A stretch of 64,000 nucleotides of DNA, taken from NCBI GenBank assembly GCA_023457035.1, contig JAEWNN010000027.1, forward strand, positions 1 to 64,000. The letters are read 5' to 3'. The stretch is from Verrucomicrobiota bacterium (GTDB taxonomy: Bacteria; Verrucomicrobiota; Verrucomicrobiia; Opitutales; Opitutaceae). The notes below the pieces were generated by a model. That model had not been told where the DNA came from. It saw only the letters and a program-made list of their open reading frames with translations, and made no database searches. The translations under genes were made by a program, and so were the position numbers. Within the stretch, counting starts at the first letter, position 1. Every line of letters starts with the position of its first letter. Positions 37,997 through 47,195 of the stretch are shown piece after piece.

Positions 37997-38440
37997 TCAC
38001 GTTTCCGCCTCCGGCATCTCCGCGAGCGGTGGAGGGAAACGCTGCTGCAGGTAGTCGCCGAGCAGGATCGCCGCCGCGCGCGAATCGACCACGCCCGAGC
38101 TGCGCACCTGCCGCAGCTTCTTCTTCGGGATCGATTGCTCGGCAAGGTGCGAGGTGAGCCGTTCGTCGACCAGGTGCACCGGCAGCCCGAAGCGTGCGCG
38201 CAACTCGGCGGCGAAGGCCTCCGACTTCTTCGCCGCCGGCCCCGTCGTCCCGTCCATGTTGAACGGGCAGCCGACCACCATCTCCGTGATACGCTGCGCC
38301 TTCACCAGCGCGGCCAGCGCCGCCCAGCGCTCCTCGGGCTTCGTCTGCGTGAGCGCCGGCAGCGGCGAAGCGATGCCGAGGTCGTCACCCACCGCCAGTC
38401 CGATTCGTTTCTCGCCCGGATCGATGCCGAGGAACCGCAT
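37997..38440 (-). CDS. ruvX: Putative Holliday junction resolvase/pre-16S nuclease YqgF
   Basis: 147 residues with an RNase H-like fold: MRFLGIDPGEKRIGLAVGDD carries the first acidic residue, VVGCPFNMDGTTGP and VHLVDERLTS (second acidic, with Glu) and SSGVVDSRAAAILLGDYLQQR (third Asp). YqgF processes the 5' end of 16S rRNA and may act on Holliday junctions. It lies 26 bp downstream of the mannose-1-phosphate guanylyltransferase gene and may be cotranscribed with it. Confidence 0.94.
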   Translation of the reverse strand: MRFLGIDPGEKRIGLAVGDDLGIASPLPALTQTKPEERWAALAALVKAQRITEMVVGCPFNMDGTTGPAAKKSEAFAAELRARFGLPVHLVDERLTSHLAEQSIPKKKLRQVRSSGVVDSRAAAILLGDYLQQRFPPPLAEMPEAET

Positions 38441-38466
38441 AATGAAAGAAGACCGCCGCGACGCGC

Positions 38467-39549
38467 CTAGAGGAAACGCTTCAACTCCGCCGCGGATTCG
38501 CAGCGCTTCAGCAGCGCCTTGATCTCCTGCGCCTTGTCCTTCGGGCAGACGAGCGTGGCATCGGGAGTGTGGACCACGATCAGGTCCTTCACCCCGAGCA
38601 CCGCGACCAGATGATCGGCGGTGGAGACGACGAGGTTGCCGGCCGCCTGTTCGACCACCGCCAGCCCGCGCGCGACGTTGCCGTCCGCATCCGCCGGATA
38701 ATGCCGCGTCACCGCCGGCCAGGCGCCCACATCGTCCCAGTCGAAGTGGGCCGGGAGCACCGCCACATTCGTCGCCTTCTCGATCAGCGCGTAGTCGACC
38801 GAGATCTTCTTCAGCGTCGGATAGATCGCCTCGAGCGCCGCGTCGAGCGGTTGGCCGGCGGCGAGAGCTGCGTCGAGCTTGCCAAGGTCCGCCCAGAGTT
38901 CGGGCACGTGCTGCGCGAACGCCGCCGCGACCACCGGCACGCGCCAGAAGAACATCCCGGCGTTCCAGAAATACTCGCGTGTGGCGAGGTAGCCCTGCGC
39001 CACCTCGCGGGTCGGCTTCTCCACGAAGCGGATCACGTTGAAGACCGACTCCGCCCCGGCGCGCGCCGCGCCTCGGTGGATGTAGCCGAAGCCCGTCGCC
39101 GGCTCCGTCGGCTTGATACCGAGCGTGACCAGCAGCGGCTCGCGCTCCGCCGCGGCGAAGGCCCGCTCCAGATCCGCCCGGAACAGCACCGCATCGTGGA
39201 TCACATGGTCGGCCGGCAGCATGCAGAACGTCGCCTCCGGGTCCCGCCGCCGCACCAGCACCAACGCCAAGCCCACGGCCGCCGCGGTGTCGCGGCCCAC
39301 CGGCTCGGCGATGATGTTCTCCGCCGGCAGCGCCGGGCACAGCGCCCGGATCGCCGGCGCCTGCTGCCGGTTGGTGATGATGAGCACCCGCTCGGCCGGC
39401 ACCATCGGCAGCACCCGCTCGATCGTCTGCACCAGCAGCGCCTGCTCGCCGACGATCGGCAACAGGTGCTTGGGCATCGCCAACCGGCTCTGCGGCCAGA
39501 AGCGTTCCCCGCGCCCGCCCGCCATGATGACAACATAACGATTCGCCAT
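38467..39549 (-). CDS. manC: Mannose-1-phosphate guanylyltransferase
   Basis: 360 residues, GT-A-like nucleotidyltransferase only; the C-terminal isomerase (cupin) domain of bifunctional ManC is absent. VIMAGGRGERFWPQSR (nucleotide loop), MPKHLLPIVGEQALL, EPVGRDTAAAVG (PMI/GMP family), LPADHVI, FVEKPT and EYFWNAGMFFWRV. It makes GDP-mannose from mannose-1-P and GTP, feeding GT4 glycosyltransferases such as those at 8083 and 11517. The start is preceded by CGGCGC, no Shine-Dalgarno. Confidence 0.94.
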   Translation of the reverse strand: MANRYVVIMAGGRGERFWPQSRLAMPKHLLPIVGEQALLVQTIERVLPMVPAERVLIITNRQQAPAIRALCPALPAENIIAEPVGRDTAAAVGLALVLVRRRDPEATFCMLPADHVIHDAVLFRADLERAFAAAEREPLLVTLGIKPTEPATGFGYIHRGAARAGAESVFNVIRFVEKPTREVAQGYLATREYFWNAGMFFWRVPVVAAAFAQHVPELWADLGKLDAALAAGQPLDAALEAIYPTLKKISVDYALIEKATNVAVLPAHFDWDDVGAWPAVTRHYPADADGNVARGLAVVEQAAGNLVVSTADHLVAVLGVKDLIVVHTPDATLVCPKDKAQEIKALLKRCESAAELKRFL

Positions 39550-39666
39550 GCGCCGAGGCTCCCGGCTCCCCTGCCCCGGTCAACGGCGAAGTGAGCGCCC
39601 ACGCGCGCCATTGCCAACACCACGCGCCTCGGCTCCAGTCGGGACCACGATCTACTCGTCTCCACC

Positions 39667-39999
39667 ATGCCCGACTCGCTCCCACCGATAGAAGTCGATG
39701 TCGCCACCGCCCGCGCACTCCTCGATGCCAACGAGGCGACGCTTCTCGACGTCCGCGAGCCCGATGAACACGCCATCTGCCGGATCACCGGCAGCCGGTT
39801 GCTGCCGATGCGCGAGATTCCCGGGGCTCTCGCTTCGCTACCGCGCGACCGAAAGCTTCTCGTGCTTTGCCATCACGGTGGGCGCAGCGCCCGCGTGACC
39901 CAGTATCTCCGCGCCCATGGTTTCGACCGCGCGATCAACGTGCGCGGTGGCATCGATGCTTGGGCGGCGGACCTCGATCCGTCGCTGGCTCGCTATTGA
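39667..39999 (+). CDS. Single-domain rhodanese-like protein
   Basis: 110 residues. Rhodanese fold: LLDVREPDEHAICRITGSRLLPM and the active loop CHHGGRSARV (Cys68), typical of GlpE/PspE-size sulfurtransferases. It transfers sulphur from thiosulphate or persulphide to an acceptor, in the cytoplasm. It stands alone; the ATG follows GTCTCCACC. A perfect palindrome lies 116 bp after the stop. Confidence 0.92.
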   Translation: MPDSLPPIEVDVATARALLDANEATLLDVREPDEHAICRITGSRLLPMREIPGALASLPRDRKLLVLCHHGGRSARVTQYLRAHGFDRAINVRGGIDAWAADLDPSLARY

Positions 40000-40115
40000 G
40001 CGTGCCCCAGCCGCCGGTCGCCGGCGCCCACCCGCAGCTCCATCCGCGCCGCCGCGTGCCCCCGCACGCGCCCCCTCTCCTCCGCCCCGCCAGCCCGTCA
40101 CCGGGCAGGGAAGTC

Positions 40116-40144
40116 GAGCATGTCAACCAATGGTTGACATGCTC
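40116..40144. repeat. 29-nt perfect palindrome between convergent rhodanese and A2M genes
   Basis: GAGCATGTCAACCA (40116-40129) and TGGTTGACATGCTC (40131-40144) surround one A. The flanks GTCGA/TCGAC also pair after a 3-nt gap. There is no T-tract. It lies 16 bp beyond the A2M stop and may serve as a bidirectional terminator, or bind a dimeric regulator. Confidence 0.7.
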
Positions 40145-40159
40145 AACTCGACCGTCGCG

Positions 40160-43100
40160 CTAGTCCCGCGCCTCGATCCGCATGCGCCGGGCATCGCTGT
40201 TGGCCCGGATCTCCGGTACATACATCGCCTCGATCTTCACCGGCAACGCCCGGAAATTCCCCGGCGTGACCGCGCGCATCCCGAAGCGGATCTCCCAGGT
40301 GCCCGCCTCCAGCCGATCGAGGAAGAACACGCTCTTCTCGTCTCGCTCCTCGCGGTAGATCGCGCGCGCCGAGTCCTCCATCTGACTCGCGCCGGCTGCC
40401 ATCGTCCGTCCTCTACCATCTGTCTTCAGTTCACCGTCCGCCACTCGCCGTATCCGCGCATCCCAGCCGCTGAGCGCGTTGAGCGGCTCGCAGCCCGCCG
40501 GCTTCGGCACCTCGACCATCACATACTCCAACTCGTTCGGCACCGTCACTGTCACGACCGCCTGCACCTCCTCGCCGGCCACCGCCGCACCGCCCGAGAC
40601 CAGCGGTTCCGGGTCGATCCGCAGCGTTCCGACCAGCGTCGGTGTCGCCTTCTGCCGGACGAACCCACGCGCGACCTGCGCCATGTGGCCGGCCGGCTTC
40701 ACCGTCGCGCCCGCCGCCCACGATTCGGCCAACGCCACTGCATACGCCGTCCCGTCGCCGGACACGCGCCGCAGTTCGATCGTGTTGTTCCCTCCGTGCA
40801 GTGCCGCCGCCGGCAGCACCATCTCCGCCGCCCCGGCCAGCAAAGTCTGGCGGTTCAGCGTCACCCGGCCGACCTCCGCGCCATCCACCAGCACCGCGAC
40901 CGCGGTCTCCTCCTGGGCCTCGCCACGCACCTGCACGAACTTCGCCAACGCGAGCACCGCAAACGCCGTGTCGCGCGTGCTCGCCCAACGGCCGCTGCGC
41001 CGGTTCAGCACCAGCCAGTTCATCGCCGGCTCGACCAACGCGTGTTGGTGATCCAACTCCAGCAACGCAAGCAACGTCAGCGCCGTGTTCTCCACCGCGC
41101 CTTCGCTGGCGCGCCAGTAGCCGCTCGTCGCGCCCCAGTGCACCGTGTCGCCAAGATCTGTCGACTCAGCCCGCATGGCGCCGTACTCCAGATTGCGCAG
41201 CACCACCGCGCGCTCTTCCGGCGTGCCGAGTTTCGCCGCGGCCAGCGCCAGACACGCACGTCCGATGGCCGACAGCTTCTCGCGCTCCGCAAAGCAACCC
41301 ACGAAACCTTCCCGCAGCCACTTCGCCGCGCTCTCGTCGAGCGGTGCCGCGGCCAGCGCCGCAAGCGCCCACGCGGCACAGTCGCTCGATTCGTTGCCAC
41401 GCGGCCGGAACCGCCGGATCGACGCATGGATGCGCTCCGCCATCTGCTCCGGCAACGCCACACCCGACGCGCGGGCCAGCTCCAGCCCCCACGCGACATA
41501 CGCCGTCATCCACAGATCGGGCACCTGCGCCCCCGGCCACCAGCCGAAGGTGCCATCGCCACGCTGCGCCTCGACCAGCCGCGCCAGACTCTTGGCGATC
41601 ACCTCATCGAGCCGACCAAGCCCGGCGGTCTTCGCGCGCCGCGCCGCATCCGCCGGTGTCTCCTTGCCAAGGATGCGCGACTCGACCGCCGCCGCGTTGA
41701 AGCCGAGTTCGCCCAGCGTCTTCCGCGCAACCACCGCCGGCAGGAACCGGCTCATCGTCTGCTCCACGCACCCGTACGGATAGTCGACGAGGTACGGCAA
41801 CGCATCGAGCAGCGCCGCCGCGTGACTGCCGGTCAGTTGCACGCGCACCGTCGTCCGCGCCGGGTCGAACGGTTCCGGAAGTTCGAGCGTCAGCACGCGC
41901 GCAACTTCGCCGCGCGCCAACCGGCCGCTCGCCGCCGTTTCCTGAACGATGCCGTCCTCCAGCACCGGTAACTTCAGCTCCATGCCGTCGCGCTCCGCCT
42001 CCGTCCACGCCTTCAGCGTGAACTCCGCCGTGCCCGTTTTCTCGGTACGCACTGGCCACACCACCCGCGCCGAGCCCTGCGCCGCGATTGACACCACCTC
42101 CGCCCGTAGGGTCGCAGCTTGCTGCGACCGCTCCGTTGCCGCCCCCGCCGCGCCGCCGACCTCCAGCTCCGCCTGCGCCTCCAGTGCAGCGCCGGTCCGA
42201 TTGACCAGCGTCGCGCCGACCTCCGCGCTGTCGCCCGCCACGAGGAGCCGCGGCAGATTGAGCCGCGCCTGGAACGGCAGCGACGTCCGCGTGAACGTCG
42301 TCGCCGTCCCGAACGAATTGCCGTCCGCGCCCACCGCATAGGCCTCGATCCGCCACTGCGTGAGGTTGTCCGGGTACGTGAACGACACCGTCGCCGCCCC
42401 CTTCGCATCGGTGATGACCTGCGGCGCCCAGAACGCCGAAGCCGAAAAATGGCGCCGCACCTCGATCTCGGGTATCGCCCGTGCGCCGGTCGCCACGATC
42501 GGCGGAGCCGCCTCGCGCAACTCGGTGCGGAGCCGCGTTCCGGCCAACGTGGTGGCCGCGCAATAGCCCGTGTCGGCCTCGGCCGACACCTCGAACGGCG
42601 ACAGCACCACGATCTCCTCGTCGGCACCGCCCAACGAATCGGGAAAGACACGCAAGGCCGCCCCCATTTTCGCCAAGTCGGCCAGAGCGCTCACCGCCAG
42701 TCGAGGGTCGGAGGTAGACGGGTTCCGGTAACCATCAACATCGCCCACAATCTCGGTCCGCGGTTCGTGCACCGGCGAGAACCGCGACAGGAACAGCGGC
42801 TCCGGCTCACGCCAACCGGCGAGCTGCGTGAGTGCCTCGTCCCACACGGCCACCGCCACCGCCGCCGGCTCACCCGGACGCCCGACCAGTTTCGCATGGA
42901 GCCGAACCGTCGTCGTTTCGCCCGGCCGCGCCACGGGCACTGCGGGGTCCAGCCCCACCTCCAGCCGCGCGCTCGGATCGGGCAGAGCATACCATAGCCG
43001 CTCACGCTCCACCTCATCCTCTCGCTGGTATACCATCTCCAGCCCAAGCCGGCTGCCCAGCTGCGGTAGCCTCTCAGTCCTCACCCACGCCGCGCGCTGC

Positions 43101-46063
43101 CGTGTCACAAACCGCAAACACTTCGTCTCGTCCTCGCCCTGCAACGCGAGCCATCCCACGCCGACTCCCTCCGGCAACACCGCCAGTGCCGCAAACGGCC
43201 CATCGCGCGACACACGCGCGCGCAACGCAAACACAGCCAAGCTCGGCGGCAACGCCGGCACCGCCATCTTCGGATCGGGCACCACTACCGAGGAGTAGAG
43301 CTGCTCCGCACCGAGCACCGGCACCGCACCGCCGGAGTTCTTCAACCGCACCGTGAACAACCCGCTTCCCGGCATCCGAAACTCAGGCACAATCTTTCCC
43401 TCGGCGTCCGCCCGCACGGCCGACTCGGCCACCACAGTCTCGCGGTAACCGGCATGCAACTGCCGCCAGCCCTCCGGCATCGAGTCGCCCCAGTCCAACT
43501 CCAGCGACCGGCGCTCCGCGCCGATGCGCGTCTCGTCGATGATCCGCCCGTCGGGCGAACGCCAGAGCTCGGACCAGCGCCGCTCGACCAGCACCGCCGT
43601 GCCGGCAAATGCCGCCGGGCGCTGAAAGCCGTCCTTCACCGCTAAGGGGAACGCCACGCGTTCACCCGCCTCGGCCACGCGGAGGCCGCTATACTCGGTT
43701 CCAGCCGGTAGCGCGTACATCCCGCCGCGCGCGATCCACAACCCGCTCCGAACTTCCACCTCCGGCAACCCCGTCGGCATCACCTTGCCCTCGAGTGTGC
43801 AGCGGACGCCGTCCGGCAGATCGGCCGGCAGTCGCACTGTCAGTCGCACATTTCCTTCCGCCCCCGTCGTGCCGGTCAGCGTCTTCTTCCGCATTTCGTC
43901 GGCCCACACACGCCAGGGCGCCTCCTCACTCTCAGCCCGCTGCCAGTCCGCTTCTGTCGAATTCCAGCATGCGAGCGTGCAGGCCACCGTCGCCCCGACC
44001 ACCGGCCCGCCAGATAGGTAGTCCGCACCGACCTCGAAAACCAACTCGCGCCCGGGCTGGAGCGAGTCCGCACCGCTCGCCAGCTCGACCCGAGCCACGA
44101 CCTGCGATGCGACAAAATTGTCGACGCGAAAACCCAGCCAGTTGCCCCGCGAAATATCTGTCTCGGAGTCGTCGGCCCACCCGAGCTTCATCCGGAAATA
44201 GCCCGGCCGCGCGCTCGCCGGGATCGTCAACTCGCCGCTTGCCGTGCCGAAGGCGTCGAGCGCCAGCGGCTGTTTCTCCGCCAACACCGTGTCCTCGCTC
44301 CCGGCGTCGAGCACCAGTGCGCGCGTCAACCGCGGTAGCGCGAAACGGCCATCGCGCCGCTCCCGCAGGATCAGTTTCCAGCGCACCGTCTCGCCGGGCC
44401 GGTAGATCGGCCGGTCGAGAAATAGATCGGCGACCAGCCGCTCCGATTCATCCGACGCCCGATCGGCCACACGGCAGAGCAGTGGGCGCCCTCCTACAAA
44501 CACGGCCGCCATCCACGCCCGATAGTGATCGTTCTCAGGCGCCTGCGGCAGGTGGAGCCGGCCATCGGCATCGGTCCGCCCCTTCAGGTCTGCGACAACG
44601 CCCTTCTCCGGCAGAAGAACACCGCGCACTTCCGCATCGGCGACCGGCCGAGCTGCCGTGCCATCGAAAACGAAGAGATCGTGGCGCCCCTCCGCGACAC
44701 TGGACGCCGCTGCGCGCAGTGCACCGACCAACAGGGTCTCGCGCCGCTGGATCACGCCCGTGGCGGTGCGGCCTTCTGTCTCCACGGTATAGATTCCGGC
44801 AGGGAGCGTCTCCGCCGCTACTATCTCGCCCCGCTGCCACCCGAGCGCCGGGCCTGTCGACAGCTCCACGGTCTTCCGCAGGACCAACTCCCGCACGTTC
44901 TCGAGCACCGCGTCCCAATCCGCGTCCTCCTGGCCCGAAAGCCGCCTCGCCTCAGCCAAAATTCGATCTCGCGAGTGTCGGTAGACGGCAATGTCGATCT
45001 GCCTGATACCGCAGGCTCCATAGCTCAATCGCAGCGCCCGTCCGGCCTCGAGTTCCCGCGGGACGGGGAGCGTGAACCGCGGCTGGGCCCAGTGCGCGCG
45101 AAGCGCCAGCATCGCCTTGGCGCACTCGTGGTCCTCGGCGCGTGGCGAGAGTTCGCCCAGGCGGCGCAGTTCCTCGATCTCCGCCTCCCAACGGGCGTAG
45201 TCGGGCACTGCTCCAGTTGCGGGCTTCTCGCCTTCGCACAGCCGTACTCGCCACAGCAACTCCTGCGCGCGCACCGTCAGCTCTATCGTCTGGCCGCATG
45301 CCGCCGCCAACGCTTCGCTCCAGCACCGCCGCCGCTCCTCCATTGAGTGCTTGGCATCGCCGCCGACAAAGCGAGCCAACTGCCAGCACGCCCAGGCACG
45401 CTCATCGGCAGTGCCGGCCGCCTCGCGCGCCTGCCCGAAATGCCCGATCAACCGCTCGCGCACGGCGTCGCCATACTGCGTGCCCTGTTCGATGCGCTCA
45501 GCCTGACCACGAAGAAACGCGAAGTACTCGCCACGCCCGGCATCGTCCCTCGGCTGTTCGGCCAACCAGTCCGCCACCGCGAGCCAGTCCTGCCACGCCG
45601 TGTCGTTGTACGCCCACCGGTCCTCGCCGCGGATGCGTGCTCGGGCTTCGAGCACAGCGCGCCAAAATCCGTCGCGAGCCAGCCCTTTCCCGTACGGTTC
45701 GAGCAACCGGGCGAACTCGTCCTCATGCCGTTGTTGCCAGGTCGGCCTAGCCGACCAGTCCGATGCCGGCTCCGCCCGCCACTCCGCCTCCGCCAGCCAC
45801 AACTCGCACCAACGCTTCGCCTCGGTGTCCGGCGCGAGGGCCAACGCCGCCCGAAACCACTCGCGCGCCTGCCCCCAGGAGCTCTCCGCGGCGAGTCCGC
45901 GAGCGGTGCCAACCGCCTGCTCATAGTCGCGACACAGTGCCGGCTCGGTTGCGGGCGCAGCGAGCAGCCCCATGCCGAACAGGCAAAGATGGAGCGAGGC
46001 TAGGACCAGCAGAGTTAAGCGGCGACGGAGACGAGTTACGATGGATAGCGGAGCGGCTTTCAT
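40160..46063 (-). CDS. Bacterial alpha-2-macroglobulin with intact thioester and a TonB-receptor-like insert
   Basis: 1967 residues. An N-terminal signal sequence (about 1-37, TLLVLASLHLCLFGMGLLAA) is followed by a helical region (50-350), macroglobulin beta-domains (MG2-like RPIYRPGETVRWKL), then the A2M domain from about 1205 (FSASAFWAPQVITDAKG, DNLTQWRIEAYAVG), the thioester GCVEQ (Cys1432 to Gln1435) in YPYGCVEQTMSRFLP, the alpha-alpha toroid and a receptor-binding-type C-terminal beta domain. It would trap attacking proteases in the periplasm or at the surface. Unusually, residues 1150-1190, where the bait region is expected, read EIVVLSPFEVSAEADTGY then TLAGTRLR. Unlike E. coli YfhM, no pbpC lies next to it. 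Confidence 0.95.
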   Translation of the reverse strand: MKAAPLSIVTRLRRRLTLLVLASLHLCLFGMGLLAAPATEPALCRDYEQAVGTARGLAAESSWGQAREWFRAALALAPDTEAKRWCELWLAEAEWRAEPASDWSARPTWQQRHEDEFARLLEPYGKGLARDGFWRAVLEARARIRGEDRWAYNDTAWQDWLAVADWLAEQPRDDAGRGEYFAFLRGQAERIEQGTQYGDAVRERLIGHFGQAREAAGTADERAWACWQLARFVGGDAKHSMEERRRCWSEALAAACGQTIELTVRAQELLWRVRLCEGEKPATGAVPDYARWEAEIEELRRLGELSPRAEDHECAKAMLALRAHWAQPRFTLPVPRELEAGRALRLSYGACGIRQIDIAVYRHSRDRILAEARRLSGQEDADWDAVLENVRELVLRKTVELSTGPALGWQRGEIVAAETLPAGIYTVETEGRTATGVIQRRETLLVGALRAAASSVAEGRHDLFVFDGTAARPVADAEVRGVLLPEKGVVADLKGRTDADGRLHLPQAPENDHYRAWMAAVFVGGRPLLCRVADRASDESERLVADLFLDRPIYRPGETVRWKLILRERRDGRFALPRLTRALVLDAGSEDTVLAEKQPLALDAFGTASGELTIPASARPGYFRMKLGWADDSETDISRGNWLGFRVDNFVASQVVARVELASGADSLQPGRELVFEVGADYLSGGPVVGATVACTLACWNSTEADWQRAESEEAPWRVWADEMRKKTLTGTTGAEGNVRLTVRLPADLPDGVRCTLEGKVMPTGLPEVEVRSGLWIARGGMYALPAGTEYSGLRVAEAGERVAFPLAVKDGFQRPAAFAGTAVLVERRWSELWRSPDGRIIDETRIGAERRSLELDWGDSMPEGWRQLHAGYRETVVAESAVRADAEGKIVPEFRMPGSGLFTVRLKNSGGAVPVLGAEQLYSSVVVPDPKMAVPALPPSLAVFALRARVSRDGPFAALAVLPEGVGVGWLALQGEDETKCLRFVTRQRAAWVRTERLPQLGSRLGLEMVYQREDEVERERLWYALPDPSARLEVGLDPAVPVARPGETTTVRLHAKLVGRPGEPAAVAVAVWDEALTQLAGWREPEPLFLSRFSPVHEPRTEIVGDVDGYRNPSTSDPRLAVSALADLAKMGAALRVFPDSLGGADEEIVVLSPFEVSAEADTGYCAATTLAGTRLRTELREAAPPIVATGARAIPEIEVRRHFSASAFWAPQVITDAKGAATVSFTYPDNLTQWRIEAYAVGADGNSFGTATTFTRTSLPFQARLNLPRLLVAGDSAEVGATLVNRTGAALEAQAELEVGGAAGAATERSQQAATLRAEVVSIAAQGSARVVWPVRTEKTGTAEFTLKAWTEAERDGMELKLPVLEDGIVQETAASGRLARGEVARVLTLELPEPFDPARTTVRVQLTGSHAAALLDALPYLVDYPYGCVEQTMSRFLPAVVARKTLGELGFNAAAVESRILGKETPADAARRAKTAGLGRLDEVIAKSLARLVEAQRGDGTFGWWPGAQVPDLWMTAYVAWGLELARASGVALPEQMAERIHASIRRFRPRGNESSDCAAWALAALAAAPLDESAAKWLREGFVGCFAEREKLSAIGRACLALAAAKLGTPEERAVVLRNLEYGAMRAESTDLGDTVHWGATSGYWRASEGAVENTALTLLALLELDHQHALVEPAMNWLVLNRRSGRWASTRDTAFAVLALAKFVQVRGEAQEETAVAVLVDGAEVGRVTLNRQTLLAGAAEMVLPAAALHGGNNTIELRRVSGDGTAYAVALAESWAAGATVKPAGHMAQVARGFVRQKATPTLVGTLRIDPEPLVSGGAAVAGEEVQAVVTVTVPNELEYVMVEVPKPAGCEPLNALSGWDARIRRVADGELKTDGRGRTMAAGASQMEDSARAIYREERDEKSVFFLDRLEAGTWEIRFGMRAVTPGNFRALPVKIEAMYVPEIRANSDARRMRIEARD

Positions 46064-46103
46064 GACGTTGTGCCGTCAGCCTACTCCGAATCGCCGTCCA
46101 AGT

Positions 46104-46140
46104 TGTCAGCACCGTGTCAGAGTTTGTCAGAAATTGTCAT
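46104..46140. promoter_or_regulatory. Four phased TGTCAG direct repeats upstream of the A2M gene
   Basis: TGTCAG, TGTCAG, TGTCAG and TGTCAT start at 46104, 46115, 46125 and 46135, spaced 11, 10 and 10 bp, about one helical turn. They lie 41-77 bp before the A2M ATG. As 7-mers they read TTGTCAG, GTGTCAG, TTGTCAG, TTGTCAT, resembling the CTGTCAT half-sites of PhoB-type response regulators. The minus strand gives CTGACA repeats. Confidence 0.7.
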
Positions 46141-46175
46141 GACTGCACGGGCTCACGACCGCCCGACGCTCCGGC

Positions 46176-47105
46176 TCAGCGCCGGTCGCCGGCGCCCCGC
46201 AGCTCCGCTCGGGCCGCGGCGGACTCCGAGGCATAGTTCTGGAACGCCGCCTTCAGCTTCCAGACCAGCGAGAGGTCGTCCAAAGCAAAGCGGTGTTCGT
46301 CGATCGACGACACCGGAACGAGGTCGTTGGTGGTCGAGGAGAGAAAACAGCCGTCGAAGAACCGGAGGTCCTCCGGTGCCACCGACTCCTCGAGCGCCAC
46401 CACTCCGATCCGCGCGGCGATCCGGTCGAGCAACAGCCCGCGGGTGATGCCGCCGCGCAGCCCATCGGTCAGCGGCGGAGTCACGATGGTGTGCTTGCGC
46501 ACGAAGAAGACGTTGGCGAGCGCCGCCTCGGTGATCCGGCCGCCGTGGTTGAGGATCAGCACCTCGTCGGCCCCGCGCTGCCGCGCCTCGCGCAGGCTCA
46601 GCAAGGCGTTGAGCGAGTTGCCCGTCAGCCACGCCGGGTCGACCGAGTCGCAGGGCGTGCGCCGCCACGCCCGCCCGATCGTGAGCCGAAAACCGGCCCG
46701 CAGGCGCTCGACCGGCACCGACTGGAGCCGCTGCACCAACACCACATACGACGGCGACACCGCCAGCGCCGGGTCCAGTCCAATGATACCGCCGCCGCGC
46801 GTGAACTGCGCCCGCACCTGCACCGGGCCGACATGCCCGGTATGCGCCACGAACGCATCCACGGTCCGCTGCAACTGTTCGGCCAGCTCCCGCCGGCCGA
46901 GCGGCAGCTCGATCGCAAGCGCGTGCGCGGAGCGCTCCAGCCGCAGCCAATGCTCGTCGAACGCGAAGAGCGCGCCGTCGTACGTGCGCCAGACCTCATA
47001 GGCGCTGTCCCCGTGCAGGAAGCCGCGATCGTTGGCGGGCAGGCCCGGCTCACCGGCGTCGTGCAGCCGACCGTTCGTATTCGCCTGGATGTAGGGGCAA
47101 TCCAT
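46176..47105 (-). CDS. Class-IV aminotransferase-fold protein lacking the PLP lysine
   Basis: 309 residues, the size of branched-chain aminotransferases and aminodeoxychorismate lyases. Family features are present: ANDRGFLHGDSAYEVWRTYDG, REARQRGADEVLILNHGG, RITEAALANVFFV (PLP-ring Glu) and TDGLRGGITRGLLLDR. The expected lysine site (AKTGNYLN in relatives) reads AWLTGNSLN, so residue 160 is Leu (codon at 46626-46628). The protein is otherwise well preserved, so it may have a different role or be inactive. It starts 90 bp after the DNA-binding gene's stop and is separated by a terminator; A2M lies 112 bp downstream. Confidence 0.85.
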   Translation of the reverse strand: MDCPYIQANTNGRLHDAGEPGLPANDRGFLHGDSAYEVWRTYDGALFAFDEHWLRLERSAHALAIELPLGRRELAEQLQRTVDAFVAHTGHVGPVQVRAQFTRGGGIIGLDPALAVSPSYVVLVQRLQSVPVERLRAGFRLTIGRAWRRTPCDSVDPAWLTGNSLNALLSLREARQRGADEVLILNHGGRITEAALANVFFVRKHTIVTPPLTDGLRGGITRGLLLDRIAARIGVVALEESVAPEDLRFFDGCFLSSTTNDLVPVSSIDEHRFALDDLSLVWKLKAAFQNYASESAAARAELRGAGDRR

Positions 47106-47146
47106 CGGGGAGCGCGGAGTTTCCGCATCCGCTGCGTGGGAACAAC

Positions 47147-47175
47147 AAAAAAGCCCCCGCCGCGACGGCAGGGGC
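47147..47175 (-). terminator. Rho-independent terminator of the HTH gene
   Basis: GCCCCCGCCG (47153-47162) pairs with CGGCAGGGGC (47166-47175), one G-T wobble; the minus strand then reads TTTTTT. It lies 20 bp past the stop at 47196. Confidence 0.9.
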
Positions 47176-47195
47176 CAGCGGTGGGCACGGAGGGC

